A DNA stretch of 57,660 nt from a virus. A program made the translations under genes and the position numbers. Shown here piece by piece: positions 29,476 to 38,037 of the stretch. Location: positions 1 to 57,660 of the IMG/VR virus record IMGVR_UViG_3300042691_027362; one strand, given 5' to 3'. The notes under the pieces were generated by a model. It had not been told where the DNA came from and did not search any database. It saw only the letters and a program-made list of their open reading frames with translations. Every line of letters starts with the position of its first letter. The first letter of the stretch is position 1.

Positions 29476-31344
29476 ATGGCTACAATAATGAAACGTTTCA
29501 CCAAGGGTATTGTACTCAAAGGTGAAACAACAGATGTTACAGAAAATGCCGAAGGGTCACTCTTTCAAAACAGTGCTGAGCTTCGTTTAAAAGCCTATAT
29601 TGAAGGCGCTGTACGACAGATTGTAACTAATACTCAATCACAAGTACTTACAAATAAAACTATTGACGCTGATAATAATAGCGTTTCTAATATTCAAACT
29701 ACGAATCTTAAGAGTGGAGTACTTAATACTTCCACGACTCTCTCTGGAGCATCCAACACTCAATTACCATCCGCTCTTGCAGTAAAAACGTATATTGATG
29801 ATAAAACTGCAGCACAAAACGAAGCTTCTGAAATTAGTTTTGCTCCAGCCGGAACAATTTCCGCAACGAACGTTCAAGCAATGGGTCAAGAACTCGATGG
29901 CGACATTCAAGGTCACATTACGAGTATCTCTGGTGCCCATGCTGCCTCTGCAATTAGCAATACGCCATCTGGCAATCTAGCTGCAACAACAGTACAAGCC
30001 GCTTTGAATGAACTTCAGGGCGATGTAGATACGCGAGCAACCTCCACTGACCTCACAAATCACACTACAGCTTCAGCTAACGTTCATGGTATAGGAGTTA
30101 GTAACTCTGTAGTCGGAACAGGCACAAGTCAGGCTCTTACAAATAAAACAATTGATGCATCTCTTAATACAATATCCAACATTAGCAATACCAACATCGC
30201 CGCTGGTGCTGCAATTGAGAGAAGTAAGCTTGCATCTGGTTCAGCCAATCGAGTTGTAGTCAATGATGCCAGTGGAGTAGCCTCCGACGCCGCAGCAATT
30301 ACCGCTGCTAGGGCTTTGATCTCTGACGCAAACGGTATTCCAACTCATTCAACAGTAACCTCCACAACACTTGCATTCCTAGATGCAACATCATCAGTCC
30401 AGACACAACTTAATTCGAAAGTAAATGCTTCTGGCGGAACTCTTACCAATGGTTCTATTGTAACTCCAGCTCGTCTTGATGTTAAGCAGGACACACTTTC
30501 CAACCTCACAACTTATGCCGCATCTGCAACAAACGGACAAATCGTTTTTGCCACAGATGAAAAAAAGATGTATCAAGTTGTCGATGGACAGCTTGTATCT
30601 ATCGGTGGAGCTGGAATCGTAAAGCTCACCGCCGGTGAAAACATTTCAATAAACGATCTAGTTTATATTTCTACGGGAACTGGCAATGACTCCGCTAGAA
30701 CTGCCGGAAGAGTGTATAAAGTTGATGCTTCTAACGATGACCGAGTAGAGGTTCTTGGTTTTGCAACAAAAGCGATCACCTCTGGAGCTATCGGTGAAAT
30801 CCAAACATCCGGAAGTCTACCCGGATTTTCTGGTTTAACTCCGGGAAGAATTTATTATGCGTCCGCTTCAACTCCCGGCGCAATCACTCTCACTCCACCA
30901 TCCACAAATGGTCAGTGGGTTGTTGCTGTAGGCTTAGCCACATCGGCAACAGAACTCGTAATTAACCCGGTTTCCTCTGCTTCGGCTATTTATGTTGTTG
31001 ACGGGGACACAAGCTTTACAATTGCAAATAACCAATCTTCTGCGGCTAACGTCACGGGACTTTTGATTGATGGAGCATCCACGCGTAGCTTTATTTTGGA
31101 CTACAGCATTTATCGACAAACAGCTACGGCACTTTCTGGCGTTGCTCAAGTTGGACAGCTTAGAGGTGTTTATAACACACAAAGCGCAAGCTGGTTTATG
31201 TCAGATGATTTTTCTGGACAAAATGCAGGAGTGACTTTTTCCATCCTATCTTCTGGTCAAATACAGTATACGAGTACAAATATTGCTGGTACTAGTTATG
31301 TTGGAACGCTTAAATACGCAATTAGAAAAACTTTTGGAGTATAA
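29476..31344 (+). CDS. Tail fibre protein (622 aa)
   Basis: N-terminal TKGIVLKGETTDVTENAEG and repeated fibre-shaft words (QVLTNKTIDADNNSVSNI and QALTNKTIDASLNTISNI; SAISNTPSGNLAATTVQAAL). A mid domain (VYISTGTGNDSARTAGRVY) and a C-terminal beta domain from about 520 (FTIANNQSSAANVTGLLID ... SSGQIQYTSTN) follow. Trimeric fibre for host binding, secreted to the virion surface. Terminal domain shared with the previous gene. Confidence 0.75.
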   Translation: MATIMKRFTKGIVLKGETTDVTENAEGSLFQNSAELRLKAYIEGAVRQIVTNTQSQVLTNKTIDADNNSVSNIQTTNLKSGVLNTSTTLSGASNTQLPSALAVKTYIDDKTAAQNEASEISFAPAGTISATNVQAMGQELDGDIQGHITSISGAHAASAISNTPSGNLAATTVQAALNELQGDVDTRATSTDLTNHTTASANVHGIGVSNSVVGTGTSQALTNKTIDASLNTISNISNTNIAAGAAIERSKLASGSANRVVVNDASGVASDAAAITAARALISDANGIPTHSTVTSTTLAFLDATSSVQTQLNSKVNASGGTLTNGSIVTPARLDVKQDTLSNLTTYAASATNGQIVFATDEKKMYQVVDGQLVSIGGAGIVKLTAGENISINDLVYISTGTGNDSARTAGRVYKVDASNDDRVEVLGFATKAITSGAIGEIQTSGSLPGFSGLTPGRIYYASASTPGAITLTPPSTNGQWVVAVGLATSATELVINPVSSASAIYVVDGDTSFTIANNQSSAANVTGLLIDGASTRSFILDYSIYRQTATALSGVAQVGQLRGVYNTQSASWFMSDDFSGQNAGVTFSILSSGQIQYTSTNIAGTSYVGTLKYAIRKTFGV

Positions 31345-31347
31345 TAT

Positions 31348-31887
31348 ATGCCTTTAAAAAATGGTAGAACAACGGCTTCTTTGCAGACAATTCTTGTTGG
31401 TTCTGTAATTCCTGCAGGCACAATTGCTCCTTTTGGCGGAGGAACAGTTCCTGCTGGTTGGCTTCTTTGTGATGGTTCAACTGTAAGCCGCACTGTTTAT
31501 CCAAATCTTTTTGCTGCAGTTGGCACTCTTCATGGACAAGGTAATGGAACTACAACTTTTCACCTTCCTGACTATCGTGGGCGGTTTCTTCGTGGAGCCG
31601 ATGACATGGGTACTGGAGCTGCTGGTCGCGATCCAAATGCTGCTGTTCGTACCGCTGCTAATGCGGGCGGGGCAACTGGAGCTGGGGTGGGGTCTGTGCA
31701 AGATTCTGATAATAAAACTCATACACACGTAATGGCTGCTGGTAGAAACGGAGCATCTTTAAACAATAACCAGCAATTTCCAACTACTACTTTACCTTTG
31801 GGTGGAGATGCTCTAACGCAGGCTACTGGAAATTCCGCAGAAGCTCGTCCACAAAATGCTAACGTAGAATACATCATTAAGGTATAA
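31348..31887 (+). CDS. Tail collar domain fibre protein
   Basis: 179 residues. A classic phage tail collar (PF07484) segment: PAGTIAPFGGGTVPAGWLLC, DGSTVSRTVYPNLFAAVG, then FHLPDYRGRFLRG, with the end ARPQNANVEYIIKV. Forms a trimeric tip or collar on fibres. Directly after the 622-aa fibre, so probably part of the same appendage. Confidence 0.8.
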   Translation: MPLKNGRTTASLQTILVGSVIPAGTIAPFGGGTVPAGWLLCDGSTVSRTVYPNLFAAVGTLHGQGNGTTTFHLPDYRGRFLRGADDMGTGAAGRDPNAAVRTAANAGGATGAGVGSVQDSDNKTHTHVMAAGRNGASLNNNQQFPTTTLPLGGDALTQATGNSAEARPQNANVEYIIKV

Positions 31888-31889
31888 CA

Positions 31890-32102
31890 ATGAAAACTAT
31901 TGAAGTATCGACTCAATCTGAGATTTCATCTAAGCAAGCAGAAGTTGCAGCCAAGGTTGCAGCTTACCAAGCCGCACAAGCGCACCAGCTGGAACATGGC
32001 GGTCCTGGTCCTGTAGCTGATTACGACATCATGGAAATTGTAAACGAGCATAATGGAGAATTTCAAGTTGTGGCAAAACAACAAGAAGAACCAATAGAAT
32101 AA
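31890..32102 (+). CDS. Small protein between fibre genes (70 aa)
   Basis: MKTIEVSTQSEISSKQAEVA, helix rich in Ala/Gln, then PVADYDIMEIVNEHNGEF and an acidic end. RBS AAGGTATAACA. Likely a fibre accessory or chaperone by position; no known motif. Confidence 0.5.
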   Translation: MKTIEVSTQSEISSKQAEVAAKVAAYQAAQAHQLEHGGPGPVADYDIMEIVNEHNGEFQVVAKQQEEPIE

Positions 32103-32142
32103 CAACTTAATATATAATACATAAAATGGAGAATGAAATTTT

Positions 32143-35100
32143 ATGAGTAATTTTTTTCGTGTACGTAACGGGTTAAATCTATCCCCGGTCGATCTAACAA
32201 CTCTCACAAGTCCTCAAGCTGGCGATCTTGCTTGCGACATCAACGACAGCAATAAGATTAAGCGATATGACGCTAATCTCCTAAGCTGGACAGAAGTTGG
32301 TTCTGGAGGTGTTGGCAACATAGATGCGCTGCTTACTCAAAACTTTGATAATGCCGCCCTTTCTCAATTCACTCAAACAGGACTTGCTCTTGTTACAAGC
32401 AATACTCTTAACGGCTCTCAAACTGCTCGCTTAATTCATCAGTCTGGTTCTCCCCAGTCTTTCAAGCAAGTAATTTCTGTTGACCGCAAATATCGCTCAC
32501 AGCTTATGCAGCTTAGCTTATTGCTGCAATCTTCTGCTCCACAGGGCGATGTTACGATTAATATTTACGATGAAACTAATGCTGCTAACATTGTAGCCTC
32601 TGAGCAGCTCACAACGGGCGCACAAGCTATTTCTGGACTTGCGACTACCAATCTATCACCTACCATTTCAGGCTTCACTAACGCTGTTATAAACACGCTG
32701 AAAGTAGGCGAGCGAGTTACCGGCTCTGGCATTCCAACTGGCTCAATCATCAATTCTATCAATGCTACAGCTCTAACTGTTACCATTTCACAAAACGCCA
32801 CAGCCACAGCTTCAGGATTAACGCTAAACTTCTCTGAGCTTCCAACTCGCCAAGTAGTTAGCTTCGTAATTCCAGCGTCTTGCGCAAGCCTTTCATACAC
32901 AGTAACAGCATTGGCTGAAGCGGGACTTCCAGAAACTTACGTAGATGATGTTGTAATTGAGCTTGCTGAGACAGCTCTTCTTGAAACTTCTGTTGAGGTT
33001 CCAGTTGTTACTGCTTGGCAAGGATATACTCCAACATTTCAAGGATTTGGATCTCCAAGTGCTATAGAATTTGAATGGAGACAAGTTGGAGAAAATATTG
33101 AAATTAGAGGTAAATTTACAGCAGGAACTACTACTGCGGTTGAAGCAAGGGTTGGACTTCCAGCTGGGTTAAGCTCCGCTAACACAAGTTTAATTCCAAG
33201 TTTGCAACAAGTAGGTAGAGGATCAAAAACTGGCACAACAACTACTTATTTTGGCGGTATAACAGCATTGATTGAGCCTTCTGTGACTTATTTAACTTTT
33301 GGAGCTGAGTCATCATCTGCTGATGGAATTACAAAAGCCAATGCCAGTAGTATTTCTGGTTCTAGCAATACTATATCATTCTTCGCATCCGTCCCTTGCT
33401 CAGGTCTTTCAGCTACCAGCACAAAAACCATTCCATTGACTCAAAGTGGGTTGGTGCAGGAAGCTGACTCCATCATGGCAAGACAGAATACCGCATTCAC
33501 TGCTAACTGGTCATCTGGATTTGTGCTTAATTCTCTTTACGGTGCGCGTTTTCCAGACGCTATGCGTGTAATTGGCTCTGATATTGCGTGGTCTGATAGT
33601 GCTGCTACAGGAAGTGTTTTTACCGTACAGAAAGAAGGGTTATACAACATATCTGCCACGGCTACCAACTCGGCGGATAGTGACGATCTTCTATATCTTG
33701 CGGTAAATACTCAGATAATCGCCTCCCAAAGATACGGAAACGGCGCGGGTAATAACCAAGGTAACGTAAGCGCATCTTACTACTGTTATGTTGGCGATAT
33801 TATTCGTATTCTTGCTGAAGGTAATAATACTATCGCGTCTCCTATTGTTATTACTAGAGCTGGCTCTCTCAAGCAAGTTTCTGTCAATCCCAATTCTAAA
33901 ATTGTAATTCCAACTTCTGAGCTACGCTTTGAAGGGGCTTCTAGTCGAGGGTCTGCGGCTACGTCTATTGTAAGATTTGATACTCAAACAAACATTCGTG
34001 GAGACGCTTTTGAGGTAAATCCACTTGGCGATCCTGCGGTGCTTGGAACGCATATACGAATTAGAAAAGCTGGTCGTTTAAGCGTCAACGCTAGTGTCTA
34101 CGCGGTTAATGGAGCCTATGTATACCTTTCAAAAAACCAGTCAGTTCTAACTACTACCCCCACACTTAACTCTGAAGTAGTAGCAGCATCTGGTGCAGTA
34201 GCGGCAGGTCAACCTTACGCTCACGTTTCTAGCACTTTTGATGTGGTAGTGGGAGACATTATTCGAGTATCTTCTTCGGCTGCTATTAGTAGTGCGGGCA
34301 ATGCGACTTTCTTACTTAATCTCCAAGAACAACAAGTAGCCGTTAGCGTAACTAACGTTCTGCCACAATTCTCGGAATCAGACTCCTCAGTGAGAGTTGA
34401 CACAGCGAATGGGTATGGTTCTACTGCTACTAAAATTCGCAGATTTAGCAATGTCAGAGAAAATGTTGGAAGTGATATTAATTATGTCGATAGTGCTACA
34501 GAAGGTTCAAGTTTTATTGCTAGAACTAGTGGTATTTACGAGATTAGCTACACTGAAAATACAAGCGGTACTGTATCTTATTTTGCTATTTCAAAAAACT
34601 CCTCTCAGCTAACAACTAACCCAGATGGTATTAGCGATGCGGATAGACTAGCGTTGGGTATTGTTTCCACTGCTGGTTATCCTGTAACTATTTCTTCTCA
34701 AGTTTACTTAGTTGCTGGCGACGTTATTAGAGCACACGCTTCGGGTCAAGCGGCTGGTACAAATAATTTTGTAGCGTTTAGAATCTCCAAAGTTGGTAAG
34801 CCTAACGTCACAGGCGTAAACGTTACTCCATTTGTTAACGTGCCTCAGCCTGAGAGTCAGTTTTCAAGATTGAATCAAACCGCCTCTTTTGGTATTGCAA
34901 CAATTACAGGAGTCTTAACTGAGAATACTAACAGTGGTTTGTTTTCTTATAATTCTACAACTGGTATTTATACTGCACTAAAACAAGCCACGGTTACTGT
35001 GTCTGCTTCTTTTGTGGGGTTAGCCTCGGCAGTGGCAATTTTAAAGAATACACAAGCCCAAGCTTTTGAGTTTGCTCCAAGTACGGCGGGACAGTCATGC

Positions 35101-36225
35101 TCCGCTTCAGCGACCTTTAGTGTCCAGGTAGGAGATACGTTTTCGGTGCAGAACCAAGCAAATACTGCTACCAGTCAGACAATAGTTGTAGCTGCAACAG
35201 CACTCTCCGAGCAAATCCTTACAGCTCCAGAAACATTCAGCACAGACACAGCATCCTTGCAATACGCGCCGTCAAGTCTATATAACTTGACAACGCTTAG
35301 CGATGCTCCTATAGGCACTTACATTACATTTAGATATGCAACAGCGAATTCTAATACAAGAACGCAGACAACTGGATCTGGTGCAGGAAACTTAAGACCA
35401 TCTCAGACCGATGCAGATATGAACACCAATGGTATATTACTATATACTAGAGCGTATAGTTCTACCAGTACAGGAGAACAACCGGCGGCAATTGCTATTC
35501 AGATTGGCAAAGGGATGAAAGGGGTAGCTCAAAATCTATATAAGAGTGCAGGAAAAGTAACTGCTGGTAGTTTAGACTATGCTTTAGAAACTGCTACAGT
35601 AGACTACGGTGCAAGAATAAAAGATTATAATGAAGTTACTGGAATTTTATTTTTAGATGCCGGAATTAGAGCAGCAGGAATAACTGGTAGTGCAAATTTT
35701 TTATTTTCAGATGGAATAGCACAAACATCAGGCTACCTCGTAATTAATGCGGCGAAAACCCCCGCATTGACTGGAATTGGCTTGAATAGAGTTGCTGCTA
35801 GAGCTGTGAATACTGCCGGCACTTCTGTGAGTACTTCTGGAACAATAATTCCATGGGATGCAAACAAAACATACGATACACATGGAGCTTTAAATACCAC
35901 AACCGGCATATTTACAGTCCCAGAAACAGGTTATTATCAAGTTTGTGCAAGCTTGTTATATGCTTCGGATACGTATACTAATTCTTCACAAGCTGTTCTC
36001 TGTGTGATTGTTAAAAATGGCACAGATTTAAGTAATGGCTTGACAAGAGTGCAGCAGCAAGGGGCAAATACAGTTACTGCAGCATTACCAGCTAGTGCAA
36101 ATGATATTTTATTCTTAGCTAAAGGAGATACGGTTTCTGTAAAAGGATATAATGACTCTGGACCGACAAATCTTATTACATCTGCAAATTATAATTATTT
36201 TTCAATAGCTAAATTGTCGGTATAA
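32143..36225 (+). CDS. Giant tail fibre with repeated C1q/TNF-like domains (1360 aa)
   Basis: A short N-terminal attachment segment (SNFFRVRNGLNLSPVDL) is followed by beta-rich modules. At least four modules share the plan S..(A/V)xGS-x-F-(T)-(V/A)-x-x-x-G-x-Y-x-(I/V)-x-A near their start and (V/L)xVGD-x-(I/F)xV near their end (for example near residues 485-570, 620-710, 780-870 and 925-1010), a jelly-roll C1q-like pattern. The last 300 residues are different and more AT-rich. Probable main receptor-binding fibre. Confidence 0.7.
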   Translation: MSNFFRVRNGLNLSPVDLTTLTSPQAGDLACDINDSNKIKRYDANLLSWTEVGSGGVGNIDALLTQNFDNAALSQFTQTGLALVTSNTLNGSQTARLIHQSGSPQSFKQVISVDRKYRSQLMQLSLLLQSSAPQGDVTINIYDETNAANIVASEQLTTGAQAISGLATTNLSPTISGFTNAVINTLKVGERVTGSGIPTGSIINSINATALTVTISQNATATASGLTLNFSELPTRQVVSFVIPASCASLSYTVTALAEAGLPETYVDDVVIELAETALLETSVEVPVVTAWQGYTPTFQGFGSPSAIEFEWRQVGENIEIRGKFTAGTTTAVEARVGLPAGLSSANTSLIPSLQQVGRGSKTGTTTTYFGGITALIEPSVTYLTFGAESSSADGITKANASSISGSSNTISFFASVPCSGLSATSTKTIPLTQSGLVQEADSIMARQNTAFTANWSSGFVLNSLYGARFPDAMRVIGSDIAWSDSAATGSVFTVQKEGLYNISATATNSADSDDLLYLAVNTQIIASQRYGNGAGNNQGNVSASYYCYVGDIIRILAEGNNTIASPIVITRAGSLKQVSVNPNSKIVIPTSELRFEGASSRGSAATSIVRFDTQTNIRGDAFEVNPLGDPAVLGTHIRIRKAGRLSVNASVYAVNGAYVYLSKNQSVLTTTPTLNSEVVAASGAVAAGQPYAHVSSTFDVVVGDIIRVSSSAAISSAGNATFLLNLQEQQVAVSVTNVLPQFSESDSSVRVDTANGYGSTATKIRRFSNVRENVGSDINYVDSATEGSSFIARTSGIYEISYTENTSGTVSYFAISKNSSQLTTNPDGISDADRLALGIVSTAGYPVTISSQVYLVAGDVIRAHASGQAAGTNNFVAFRISKVGKPNVTGVNVTPFVNVPQPESQFSRLNQTASFGIATITGVLTENTNSGLFSYNSTTGIYTALKQATVTVSASFVGLASAVAILKNTQAQAFEFAPSTAGQSCSASATFSVQVGDTFSVQNQANTATSQTIVVAATALSEQILTAPETFSTDTASLQYAPSSLYNLTTLSDAPIGTYITFRYATANSNTRTQTTGSGAGNLRPSQTDADMNTNGILLYTRAYSSTSTGEQPAAIAIQIGKGMKGVAQNLYKSAGKVTAGSLDYALETATVDYGARIKDYNEVTGILFLDAGIRAAGITGSANFLFSDGIAQTSGYLVINAAKTPALTGIGLNRVAARAVNTAGTSVSTSGTIIPWDANKTYDTHGALNTTTGIFTVPETGYYQVCASLLYASDTYTNSSQAVLCVIVKNGTDLSNGLTRVQQQGANTVTAALPASANDILFLAKGDTVSVKGYNDSGPTNLITSANYNYFSIAKLSV

Positions 36226-36237
36226 TAAGGATAAATT

Positions 36238-36672
36238 ATGATTAAAATACAAATTAAAAAAGAAGATCAGATTACTAACCAAGCCTCTTTTCCAACAATG
36301 GAAGAAGCTCAAGCTTGGCTTGCCCATCACGAGGGCATGAAAAGCTTTGGGCAACCTAAGCAAGTTGTTCAGCAACAAATTGAGATTTCTCCAGCAGTTA
36401 TAGCAGAAGACGGCTCTGTGCTACAAGAAGCTGTTGTTGAGCTGCAGGAAGTTGAACTTCCGGGTTATGAAGTGGAAGTTCTTGATATAACTTCCCAGCT
36501 AGAACAAGAGCAAATTAACGCAGAAGCACAAGCTTTCCTTGACTCAACAGACTTTAAAGTGCTACGCCATATTAGACAGAAAGCTTTAGGGCAAGAACTA
36601 AGCCTGTCCGAAGAAGAGTACTTGGTTTTAGAACAGCAACGCTCAGATGCGGCAGCATCGATTGTTAAGTAA
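36238..36672 (+). CDS. Putative tail fibre assembly/accessory protein
   Basis: 144 residues. The C-terminal FLDSTDFKVLRHIRQKALGQ, then LSLSEEEYLVLEQQR, resembles the common (S/T)D(W/F)KV.RH....LG....SEE(E/Q)Y..L..QR end of phage fibre-assembly proteins. Middle is acidic and beta-rich. Follows the giant fibre directly, the usual place of such a helper. Confidence 0.55.
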   Translation: MIKIQIKKEDQITNQASFPTMEEAQAWLAHHEGMKSFGQPKQVVQQQIEISPAVIAEDGSVLQEAVVELQEVELPGYEVEVLDITSQLEQEQINAEAQAFLDSTDFKVLRHIRQKALGQELSLSEEEYLVLEQQRSDAAASIVK

Positions 36673-36685
36673 CAGGAGAACGTAT

Positions 36686-36862
36686 ATGATCAAGAGCAAA
36701 TCGCAGCAACGTCTAATGTATGCGGTAGCACAAGACCCCGAAGTAGCAAAGAAAACTGGAGTATCTCAAAAGGTAGCTCGCGAGTTTATTAAGTCTACTC
36801 CAAAAAAGCGTTTCAAAAAACTCAAAGAGAAACTCGGTTGCTCAAAGTGTTCTGAGGAATAA
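36686..36862 (+). CDS. Small KSKSQQRLMYAVA-type phage protein (58 aa)
   Basis: MIKSKSQQRLMYAVAQDPEV, then KKTGVSQKVAREFIKST and a basic end with CSKCSEE. The opening is a recurring small phage protein pattern of unknown function. ATG behind CAGGAGAACGT; a longer upstream frame is rejected. Confidence 0.6.
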   Translation: MIKSKSQQRLMYAVAQDPEVAKKTGVSQKVAREFIKSTPKKRFKKLKEKLGCSKCSEE

Positions 36863-36863
36863 A

Positions 36864-37001
36864 ATGAATACACCTGCCGATCCTAAACTTTACGCAAGAG
36901 TTAAACTTGAAGCTAAGAAAAAGTTTCGAGTATTCCCATCTGCTTACGCAAGTGCATGGATAGTAAGTCGATACCGTAAACTTGGTGGTAAATATGAATA
37001 A
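36864..37001 (+). CDS. Lys-rich small protein, DUF5872-like (45 aa)
   Basis: DPKLYARVKLEAKKKFRVFP then SAYASAWIVSRYRKLGGKY. This matches a short conserved pattern seen in phages and large DNA viruses that I associate with DUF5872. Very basic. One base after the previous stop. Confidence 0.6.
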   Translation: MNTPADPKLYARVKLEAKKKFRVFPSAYASAWIVSRYRKLGGKYE

Positions 37002-37080
37002 ATTGATCACTACTGAATCTTTTAGTAAATTTATTGAGATATTAAAACACTCTTTAGCTCAAAAAAGAGAAACAATATGA
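36994..37080 (+). CDS. Possible micro-gene (28 aa)
   Basis: MNKLITTESFSKFIEILKHS then LAQKRETI. Overlaps the previous gene's end by 8 bp and the next start by ATGA. It might only couple translation of its neighbours; no function seen. Confidence 0.25.
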   Translation: MNKLITTESFSKFIEILKHSLAQKRETI

Positions 37081-37328
37081 AAGGATTGAAGAGGTGGTTC
37101 GCGGAGCGTTGGAAGGATGAAAAAGGAAACGAGTGTGGTTCTGGTAAACTTAAAACTGTACCTAAGTGCCGACCCTCTAAACGCATCACTAGCGAAACTC
37201 CTCGTACTTGGAAAGAGCTTACTCCTTCTCAAAAGAAACGTGCTATAGCTGACAAAAGAAAAGCCACCAGAGAAGGTAAACAATATGGTAAAGTTAGATT
37301 TGAAATATTACGGAGTAAACTGAAATGA
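37077..37328 (+). CDS. Lys/Arg-rich small protein with CRPSKR motif (83 aa)
   Basis: RWFAERWKDEKGNECGSGKL then VPKCRPSKRITSETPRTWKE and SQKKRAIADKRKA. Cys pair and highly basic character. This W-x-DE..G..CG....K.P.CRPS pattern recurs in phages beside the genes found here. Function unknown; DNA or capsid binding is possible from charge. Confidence 0.6.
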   Translation: MKGLKRWFAERWKDEKGNECGSGKLKTVPKCRPSKRITSETPRTWKELTPSQKKRAIADKRKATREGKQYGKVRFEILRSKLK

Positions 37329-37597
37329 GATTTAAAAAATTAAAAGACGCTTTGAAATGCAATACTCCCAGATCATCTACTAGACCGGGTAAAAAAAAGA
37401 TGGTAAAAGCTTGTGAAGACGGTCAAGAAAAACTTGTACACTATGGTGCAGAAGGGTATAAACATAACTACTCTAAGCAAGCAAAAAAATCGTTTAGAGC
37501 AAGACATTCGTGTGATCAGAAGAAAAGCAAGCTTAGCGCACAATATTGGGCTTGCCGTGATCTATGGGGTAAGTCTAAGAAAATAGGTGAAAAATAA
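37325..37597 (+). CDS. Lys-rich small protein with FRARHSC...YWAC motif (90 aa)
   Basis: GQEKLVHYGAEGYKHNYSKQ, KSFRARHSCDQKKSKLSAQY and WACRDLWGKSKK. The G-(x)-FRARH.C.....YW.C..LW signature is a conserved phage/giant virus family (I recall DUF6321). Overlaps its neighbour by ATGA. Together with the two preceding Lys-rich genes it forms a recurring cassette of unknown purpose. Confidence 0.6.
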   Translation: MRFKKLKDALKCNTPRSSTRPGKKKMVKACEDGQEKLVHYGAEGYKHNYSKQAKKSFRARHSCDQKKSKLSAQYWACRDLWGKSKKIGEK

Positions 37598-37863
37598 TGC
37601 TAGATAAAATCAAAGAACTCATAAAAGAACTACAAGAAAAAGGAATACCTGTAATTTTCCTTAGAGACCCAATTACGAAACAGCCAAGCGTTTCTTTGTC
37701 TCTTCTTATTGTGGCTTTTGTTTTGAGTATATTTGCGCTCATCAATAAGTTTGCTAAAATAGTAGACGGCGTTGATGTTGAGAATACTTTACAGCTTTTA
37801 ATTATATGTGCGTCTTTATACTTTGGACGTTCTCTTTCTAAGAAAATGAACGATAAGGGATAA
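37597..37863 (+). CDS. Putative holin-like two-TM protein (88 aa)
   Basis: An N-terminal amphipathic stretch (KIKELIKELQEKGIPVIFLRD), then membrane segments SLSLLIVAFVLSIFALI and TLQLLIICASLYFGRSL and a basic cytoplasmic end (SKKMNDKG). Size and two-TM layout fit a class II holin, which would form inner-membrane holes for lysis. It sits inside the late fibre block rather than beside the endolysins. Confidence 0.5.
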   Translation: MLDKIKELIKELQEKGIPVIFLRDPITKQPSVSLSLLIVAFVLSIFALINKFAKIVDGVDVENTLQLLIICASLYFGRSLSKKMNDKG

Positions 37864-37865
37864 TT

Positions 37866-38036
37866 GTGAATATTAAAATGGGTCTAAATAAACAGATAAA
37901 ATCAACTGGATCACTTGGTCTTTTTGACATTACGGATGATCTAACCATTCGTATTGCAATTGAAGGAGCAGGAGTCGAAAATTCCATTGCTGTAAGAGGC
38001 AGAATTAAATTTAGAGCAACAACAACTAGCGTATAA
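37866..38036 (+). CDS. Small fibre-like beta protein (56 aa), GTG start
   Basis: Start GTG behind AAGGGATAATT. NIKMGLNKQIKSTGSLGLFD then LTIRIAIEGAGVENSIAVRG and RIKFRATTTSV. The end resembles the end of the 28993 protein (LIKFRGIG). Possibly a short fibre tip or oligomerising piece. Confidence 0.5.
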   Translation: MNIKMGLNKQIKSTGSLGLFDITDDLTIRIAIEGAGVENSIAVRGRIKFRATTTSV

Positions 38037-38037
38037 T

